Origin: Candidatus Pedobacter colombiensis
GTDB taxonomy: Bacteria > Bacteroidota > Bacteroidia > Sphingobacteriales > Sphingobacteriaceae
NCBI GenBank assembly: GCA_029202485.1
Contig: CP119313.1
Location: forward strand, 3,720,001-3,784,000
Reading direction: 5' to 3'
Length of the DNA: 64,000 bases
Positions 20,701 to 29,700 of the stretch are shown in pieces (the stretch's first letter is position 1; every line of letters starts with the position of its first letter). The notes beneath the pieces are model-generated. The model was given only the letters and a program-made list of their open reading frames with translations, ran no database searches and had not been told where the DNA came from. The translations under genes and the position numbers were made by a program.

Positions 20701-23700
20701 CGCCTCCATAGTAACTGACTCCGCTACTATTGATGGCTGCCTTCCCTCCCTGGATACTAAAGCCATCCAATACAGTTGCAGCAGTTAGTGCGGCAGTGTT
20801 ATATACTACGTGATGACTAACCGTACCCTGACTACCATCAAGAATGGTTTCATTACTGGTACGTATGTTATCTATATTTCTTGTTGTAAGGAGTTCTTCT
20901 GTTCCGGCAAAACCACCATACATTTTGACACCTTCCTTTAAAGTAAAATAAGAACTGGCTAGAGACCCGGTATAATAGGTGCCTTTAGCTACCCAGATTT
21001 CATCTCCAGCCTTACTTTGCGTCAATGCCGTCTGTAAATCTGTAAAAGCATTTACCCAATTGCTACCATTGTTATTCCCTGTCGCCGCTTGTCTCACATA
21101 TAATCGCGATGGCCCATCGGTAATCACCGCATTAAACTGCTTACTACCTACCAGCGTGCCATCGGTAACTGAGACCACAAAGATGTACGTACCAGATACA
21201 GTTGGTCTTCCTGTAATTAATCCATTCTCTGTTAATATCAAACCTGTTGGCAATGTGCCCGACTGCAGCGTCCAGGTATAATCTCCAGTACCACCAGTAA
21301 CACTCATCTGGAAGTTAGGATCAAGTCCACGTGCAGATGAAGGGAATACTGAAGGTTGAATTTTCAGTCCATTGCCACCCAAACTTTCATAGGCACCAAT
21401 GTCGATGATATCATTGATAATCCTTGGGTTTCCCGCAAGGTCTATGGTTGATGTATTACTGGAATTATCACCAGCATCAATTGCCGGTGATCCACCTTTC
21501 AACTGCAAATCATCTAGCGCAGAATTGATAAATAGTGGGTCACCGATCAGAATATTTATTCCTGTTGGATAACCGCCCTGAACAATCGAGTTGCTGACTT
21601 TCAATGCAGCTGTCAGCTGATCAGGAACATTACCTCCACGGGTATTTCCCCAGAAGATACTATTGTTTATGGTTACCGTACCTGCCGAGCGGTACAATCC
21701 GGCACCACCAATCGTAGTGGCATTTGTAAAGGCAATCTTATTATCGCTGAAAGTGACATTGTTCAGATTGGTCGTAGCGGCGGAATATATACCACCACCA
21801 TAATAACCTCCTGCTGTCGTGACTGCGTTTCTGCTGAAGATGACATTGGTCAGATTTGCCGTTCCGGAGCTGTTGAACATCCCGCCGCCCTGTTGACCTG
21901 CGGTGTTTGCAATAAATGATCCGCGATCGATATTCACAATTCCACCACTTTGCGAAAGACCTCCTGAGTTGACTTTCGCACTGTTTCCCCGGAAGGTCAC
22001 ATCTGTCATCATTATTGTGCCACTCAGGTTAAAGAAACCACCACCTATAGAGTTGGCTTCATTTCCTTCAAATAAGATCTTATCATAAACGGCCGCTCCC
22101 ATATTGTAAATACCGGCACCTCTTTCTGCTTTGTTATTGATGACACGCAGATTCCTGAAAATAGCTTTTACAGAACCGTAGTTGTAAATCCCTGCGCCAC
22201 GGTTGTTATCAGAGTCAGTACCGGCAAGCCCCTGCCCCCCGCTGATGGTAAACCCATCCAGCACAGTGGTATTGCTTAGCGCAATATTGTTAAATATAAC
22301 ATGCCTGCTTGCCAGGCCCTCACTACCGTCCAGTATCGTCTGGTTACCCGTATGGATCAACGACAGCGTTCTATCGCTAAGTTTCGTTTCTGTCCCCGCG
22401 AAGCCTCCATATACTTGCACTCCCTCTTTCATGGTGAACCAGCTGGTTGCCAGTGTTCCGGGACTATAACTTCCTTTGGCTACCCAGATCTGATCACCCG
22501 CAAGTGCTTTCGCAATGGCGACCTTCAAATCTGTAAATCCATGTTCCCAACTACTGCCATCATTTCTGCCAGATACCGCAACAACATTCACAAATAGCTG
22601 TGTTGCTGATGGATTCACCAATATGGTATATTGTTTTCTACCGACAAGCGACCCATCGGTAACACCTACCACAAAGGTAAATGTTCCCGCTTCCATTGGC
22701 CTGCCTTTTAGTACACCATTGGCATCCAGACCAAGTCCAGATGGTAACACCCCGGAAGTGATGTTCCATACCAGATTGCCTGTTCCTGAAGACACAGTAA
22801 GTGGTACTTCCAGCAAATCTCCACGGTTATAAGCCTGAAGGGTAGCCGGACTGATGATCAGACTGGCGGTACCTTGATTCTCAAAGGCACCCATATCTAC
22901 TATATCATTGAAAATCCTCGGGTTTCCTTCCACATCAGTGGTCCCAATCACCTTAGTATTGTCGCCCATATCAATAGCCGGTGATCCCCCTTTTAAACGA
23001 AGATTGTCTGCTGCAGCATCGGTAAAGAGTGGATTGCCAATGGCAATATTGGTACCTCCGGTAATACCATCCTGAACGATACTTTTATCAATAGTAACTA
23101 CACCCAGGATCTGATCGGCTACACCATCTGCACGATTATTGCCCCAGAAGATGCTATTGCTGATGGTAACTGTACCACCTGCACGATACAAAGCCCCCCC
23201 ACCTGCAGCGGTACGGGAGATGCTGTTGTTACTAAAAGTTACATTGGTCAATGTAGCAGTTGAACCGGCATACATTGCTCCACCGTAAGCAACGGCAGTA
23301 GTTGAAGAAACGATGCGGTTGCGACTAAAAACTACGTTATTTAATTTGGCTGTCCCGGTGGTTTGTAATGCACCACCATGCTGCGTAGATTCATTGTCAA
23401 TAAAATATACACGTTCAAAGACCGGAGAACCTGCCGCGATAACAGCACCACCAAGCGCCCTTGAACGATTAGATTTAAAGGTAACATCGGTAAATTCCGG
23501 TGATCCTGAATTGATGTATACGGCACCACCATTGAGTGCCTGATTTCCTATAAAAGTGGTATTGAAAATTTTAACAGGCAAAGTCGTTCCACTATAAATG
23601 GCCCCGCCATAAGCGTAACCTGTACCGCCGGTAATGTTATCTTTAAAAATAGTATTGCTGACCAAAGCGGTACCACTATTGAAAATAGCCCCGCCATAAG

Positions 23701-26700
23701 TATTAGACCCTGCGGTAATGAAATTCCCTTCAAAAAGCACTTTATCAACAGTAATTCCACCGGTATGGTTATAAATACCCGCACCGCGGCCGAGGTTACC
23801 AATGGTGCTGTTAGCGATAATTTTGGAATTGGTAAAGGTAGCTACTCCCGAAAGGACAAATGCCCCTCCACCATAAAGAGCTGTATTATTGGTAATGATT
23901 AGATTATTAAATATTGGTCGCCCAAGACTGGTATAAATACCAGCGCCATAATAGTTTGCACCTAGGTCGGGTACACTTGGATAGCTGGTACTTGTAGTAG
24001 TCAATGTACGTCCTCCGGAAATGGTAAATCCGTCGAGGATGGTTTCTGAAGTAACAGCCGTAGTACTCGATACTACGTGGTAACTGGCCACCCCCTGACT
24101 TCCGTCGAGGATACTTTTATGAATCGTATGTATTAGGCTGGTATCTCTTGCTGCAAAGGTTTCTTCTGTACCTGCAAAACCACCGTAGATTTTTACATTT
24201 TCCTTCAAGGTAAAAGTAGAGGTAGCTAGTAATCCGGGGCTATAATTCCCTTTGGCTACCCAGATCTGATCTCCGGCTGTTGCCTGTCCCAATGCCAATT
24301 GCAAATCGGTAAATGCATTTGGCCAGCTGCTGCCATCCTTACGTCCAGTAGTAGCGCCTTCGCTTACATAAATATTGGTTGCACCTGCGGTAACCACAAC
24401 GTTATATTGTTTTGCGCCGGCAAACTCTCCATCGGTAACAGAAACCACAAAGGTATAGTTCCCAATGTACATTGTTCTTCCAGAAAGAAGCCCACCTGCA
24501 CTAAGGCTAAGTCCTGTAGGTAAAGTTCCTGAAGAAACGCTCCAGGTTAACGATGTACCACCACCGGTAGCTGTAAACTGTACATTTATATTGGTACCGC
24601 GTACCGAACCAGGTAAGGTTGTCGGCAGGATACTAAGGCTTTCCCCACCTTGATTTTCATAAGCACCAAGGTCGACAATTCCATTGACTATCCTTGGCAA
24701 ATTGGCCAGATCAAGTGACGTTCCGCTCGCTGCGTTGTCACCCACATCTATCGCTGGCGACCCACCTTTAACTTTAAGGTTATCTGTTGCAGCATCTGTA
24801 AACAATGGATTTCCAATGGAAATATTTGTTCCACCGACATAACCATTTTCGACAATACTATTGGCAATAGTTACTGCGCCACCAATCTGATCAGATATAT
24901 TATTACCTCTCTTGTTACCCCAGAAAATACTGTTGTAAATAGCGGTAGAACCCGCACGGAAATAAAACCCGGCACCGGTACTGGTCGTGGCATGTATATA
25001 GGCCGTAGTGTTGTTACTGAAGGAGGTATTGCTGAGCACTGATGCACCGCCATAATTGTACATCCCTGCACCATAGCCTGACGTAGAATTTGTGGTGATC
25101 TTGTTCTGGCTGAACACGACATTGTCGAGTCTTGAAGCTCCATAATTATAAAGCCCGGCACCATGTTGCCCAGATATATTGCCGATAAAAGAAACCCTGT
25201 TTAAGGTTAACGTTCCTGCACTCATTATACCGGCACCTGTTGTGGTAGCTGTATTATTCTTAAATACCAGGTCTTCTGCGTTAAGGCCGGTCGTGGTCAT
25301 TAATCCACCACCATTTCCCACTACAGCATTCCCTTCAAATGTGCTCTTTTTAAGGTTGAGGATACCAGTGTTATGGTATATTCCGGCACCGGCAGTACTA
25401 GCCTTATTTCTTAAAAAAGTCAGGTTTTCGGCAGTCAGATTGGCAACGGTATTAAACATACCCCCGCCATATATCGCTTCATTTTCTACGAAAGTCAGGT
25501 TACGCAGAATCGCAAAGGCATTAAGGTTGTATAAACCACCCCCATAACCTGCTCCAACAGCAACAATATTTTTCTCGATACGGATGTTTTCAAAGGTAGA
25601 CGGGCCGTTATTGTAAATACCAGCACCAAATCTATCCGCATTATTGTTCTTTACCCACAAGTTCCTGAATACTGCCTCACCGGCATTATTATAAATACCC
25701 GCAGCACTATAAGCAATAGAAGTCGACCCTGTTGCAGTTCTACCACCCGTAATACTAAATCCATCTATGATAGTTTCTTTTGTAGATTGCTCCAGATTAG
25801 TCACTACGTGATAGCTTTTATTATTTCCTGAAAGAATGGTTTCATTAACCGCATATAATTTGTTAGCATCTGCCACCCGCTCCGTTAATTCATTTTCTGT
25901 TCCGGCAAAACCACCGTACCATTTTACGCCCGACTTCATGGTAAAGGTACCGTTGACATCTGTCCCAGTTCCTGGCAGGTAAGTCCCCTTGGCCACCCAG
26001 ATTTCATCTCCTGCAACTACATAATTTAATGTCGGTAGCAGATCTGTAAAGGCATCCGTCCAGCTAATCCCATTTGCTTTTCCTGTTGCACCCTTTTTCA
26101 CATAGAAACGTGCTGGTGCTGGAACAGCTTCAATGGTATACTGTTTACTACCAATGAGTGTACCATCGGCTACAGCAATCACAAAAGTATCACCACCTGG
26201 AGTACTTTTCATCACCCGTCCCTGAATCCGGCCACTCGCAGTGATCGATAAACCAAGTGGCAGATCTCCGGATAAGATGCTCCAGGTATAAGGCGCTGTT
26301 CCGCCGGTAGCAACCAACTGAATATCTACCAGTGTCCCCCTGGTAATTGTTCCAAGCGTTAGTGGTGTAATTTTCAGGGAAGCCCCACCTTGATTTTCAT
26401 AAGCACCATGATCGACAATCGAATTATAAATCCTTGGATTGCCATCAAGATCTTTACTTGTAGCGGTAGCAGCATTATTCCCTTTATCTATAGCGAGTGA
26501 TCCCGTTTTTAAGGTCAGGTTATCATTTGCAGGATCAGTAAACAGCGGATCACCGACAAGAATGGCCGATCCGGTAGCATAACCATCTTCAACAGTACTA
26601 TTGGCCACAGAGGTTACTCCTGTGTTGAGCTGATCTGACAAACCGGTTCCCTGGGTATTCCCCCATAGAATGCTATTGGTCACATTTACTGTCCCCCCAG

Positions 26701-29700
26701 CACGGTATAAACCACCACCACTATTCACGGCCGTCCGGGCTACCGTATTTTTACTAAAAGTACCATTAACGATATTGGTTGTCGTACTCCCTGCATATAC
26801 ACCACCGCCATAATAAGTACTTGTAGAAGTTACAGCATTTCGGCTAAATGCCACATTCGTTAAGGTAGTTGTACCGGTACCACTCATAAAGATACCACCT
26901 CCATTCTGTACTGCAATATTGTTAATGAACAAGCCACGGTCGATGGTCAATGTTCCTGTACCTGAAATCCCAGCACCGGTTGTTGTTGCTTTGTTTCCAC
27001 GGAAGGTGACATCGGTCAGCGTAGCCGAACCTGCAGTATTAAATCCACCACCGGCTGTCGTCGCTGTGTTATTTTCAAACACGGCATTATTCAGGATAAA
27101 ATTGCTACCTGCATTTACCAGACCACCTCCTATAGTAGTTACACTGTTGTTTTCAAAAACGGCATTATTGGTCGTTACATTGTTACTATTATTGTACATC
27201 CCTCCTCCCTGAATAGCCTGGTTGCCACGGAAGGTCACATTGTTTATGATTGCATTTGCTCCATTATTATAAAGCCCTCCCCCATACCTGGTAGAAAGCG
27301 TAGCCATGTTCCCTTCAAAAAGAATATTTTCCAGTTTGATCGCTATAGCTGTATTGTACATTCCTGCTCCTAGCGTAGCGCCTATATTATTTTTAACGAT
27401 CAGGTTTTTATAGGTTCCATTTACCGCAGCCACAAGACTATAAATCCCGGTACCATAAATCGCATTAACAGTGGCGTTTCCTCCCGAAACTGTAAAACCA
27501 TCCAAGAGTGTCTCCACCGACATTAGTGTAGTACTAGAGACCACGTGCTTGTTTATTGAGGCACCACTGAGCTCTGTATTATTGAGGGTAAATTTCCCAT
27601 TGGCATCTGCAATACGTTGCGAAAGAAGTGTTTCCGTTCCAGCAAAACCACCATATAATTTCACACCCGAGACCAGGTTGAAGGTAGAATCAACGTGAGC
27701 GGCAGGCGAATAAACTCCTTTGGCTACCCAGATTTCGTCGCCGTCCTTCGCCATTCCCAACGCAGACTGTAATCTTGTTAATCCATTTGTCCAGTCGGCA
27801 CCATTATTGGCACCAGTGGCATTCGCTTTAACATGCCAGCGGGTCGCCCCATCGTTTACCTGTAAATTGTATTGCCTTGTTGCCATTACTCCATTCTGTA
27901 TGGCCTTAATCACAAACGTATAAGTACCTGAATACATAGGCACGCCACTTAGTACTCCGGTTTGCTTGTTGAAAAGTATACCCAATGGAGGTGTACCATA
28001 GGTAAGTTCCCAGGTAATCACCCCTGAAGTTTCAGAAGTACTAAGCTGCTGACTGTATGCTGCTCCCCTACGGGCTACCGGCAAAGTAGCTGGCAGGATC
28101 GCCAGAGATCCGGCACTTGCATTTGTATTTTCATAGGCACCTAGGTCGACGATATTATTGATGATCCTTGCATTTCCAGCCAAGTCGTTCGCTGTTCCTA
28201 CATAGGCATTGCTTCCTGCATTGATGGCTACAGAACCGTTTTTCAAACGCAGATCATGCGCCAATGCATTTTCAAATTCCGGACTACCGATAATGGTATT
28301 CGACCCATAATTATAATCATCCTGAATCAAATTGTAGGCCAGATTAGTAACCGTTCCACCAATCTGATCGGCCACATCATTGCCACGTTTATTACCCCAG
28401 AAAATACTGTTATAAATACCGAATGCTGCAGGAGCGGCATATAAACCGGTTCCATAAGTAGTTGCACCAGCAACAGTATAGTTGGTTGTATTGTTGCTGA
28501 AAGTACAGTTGGTAATAGTTCCGGTACCACTAAAGTACATCCCCCCACCATATGTAGCTGTTGTTACCAGGGCTGCTGTTATGCTGTTTGTACTGAATAT
28601 AGAGTTGGTGACTGTAATGGTACCAATCCCATAAAGCCCGCCGCCATTACCAATAGAGGTATTCTTAATAAAGGATGCCTGGTTGATGTTAACTGTACCA
28701 CTAGTATATAGTCCACCACCACTTGTTGCTGCGTTTTCCTCAAAGGTTGATTTGGTAATGGTGACCCCCGCGCCGTTGTTCCACATCCCGCCACCATTTA
28801 TGGCCTGGTTTCCTTTAAAGCTAACATTGTTCAATTCCAGATTGGCACCACTATTGTAAAGTCCGCCACCATACCTGTTAGTGGTTGTCACCACATTGTT
28901 TTCAAACGAAATATTATTCAGATGAATTCCTACTGAGTTATTGTACATTCCAGCGCCATAAGTATTGGCACTGTTATTTTTGATGACCAGATTATTATAG
29001 ATTCCATTTCCGGGAACAGCACTGATATAAATACCTGCCCCATACGACTTCACACCACTTGAGTTAGCTAATCCTGCTGTGATGGTGAAGCCATCAAGTG
29101 TTGACTCCGAACTTAATGCCAGCACACTGTATACCACATGGTTATTAATGTTATTACCACTTAATATAGACTCATTGACGGTATATTTTCCCTTTGCATC
29201 TGCTACGCGTTGGTTCAACTGCGTCTCCGTTCCGGCAAAACCACCATAAATTTTTACTCCCGAAACCATGTTGAAAGTAGAATCGATATGTTGAGCCGGG
29301 GAGTAAGTTCCCTTAGCGACCCAAATCTCATCGCCACTCTTCGCCAGCTCGATCGCAGTTTGCAGTCTGACGTAAGCATCAGTCCAATTTGCACCCGAGT
29401 TATCTCCAGAAGTGGCGGATGCCCGAACATGTAATCTAGCAGGGGAAGTATTGACATTCATGGTATACTGCTTGCTGGTTGTCTGTCCCCCCCCGCTAAC
29501 TTTCACCACAAAATTATAGTCGCCACTCAACATTGCAATCCCACTCAACAGTCCCGTCTGTGTATTCAACTTAATCCCCGGGGGCAGGCTGCCATAAGTT
29601 ACTTGAAAAGTCGCAGCCCCGGACCCTGAAGTGGTTAGCTGTAGTTGATAAGGATTACCACGTGTAACATTACCAATAACCGAGGGCTGAAGTAGGATAG

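Noticed and set aside
13487..28797. Many open frames of 60-120 codons on both strands inside the giant gene
   Set aside because: They recur at the module period, shift with the repeat, and have unbalanced Pro/Ser/Leu composition; they are shadows of the repeat DNA.
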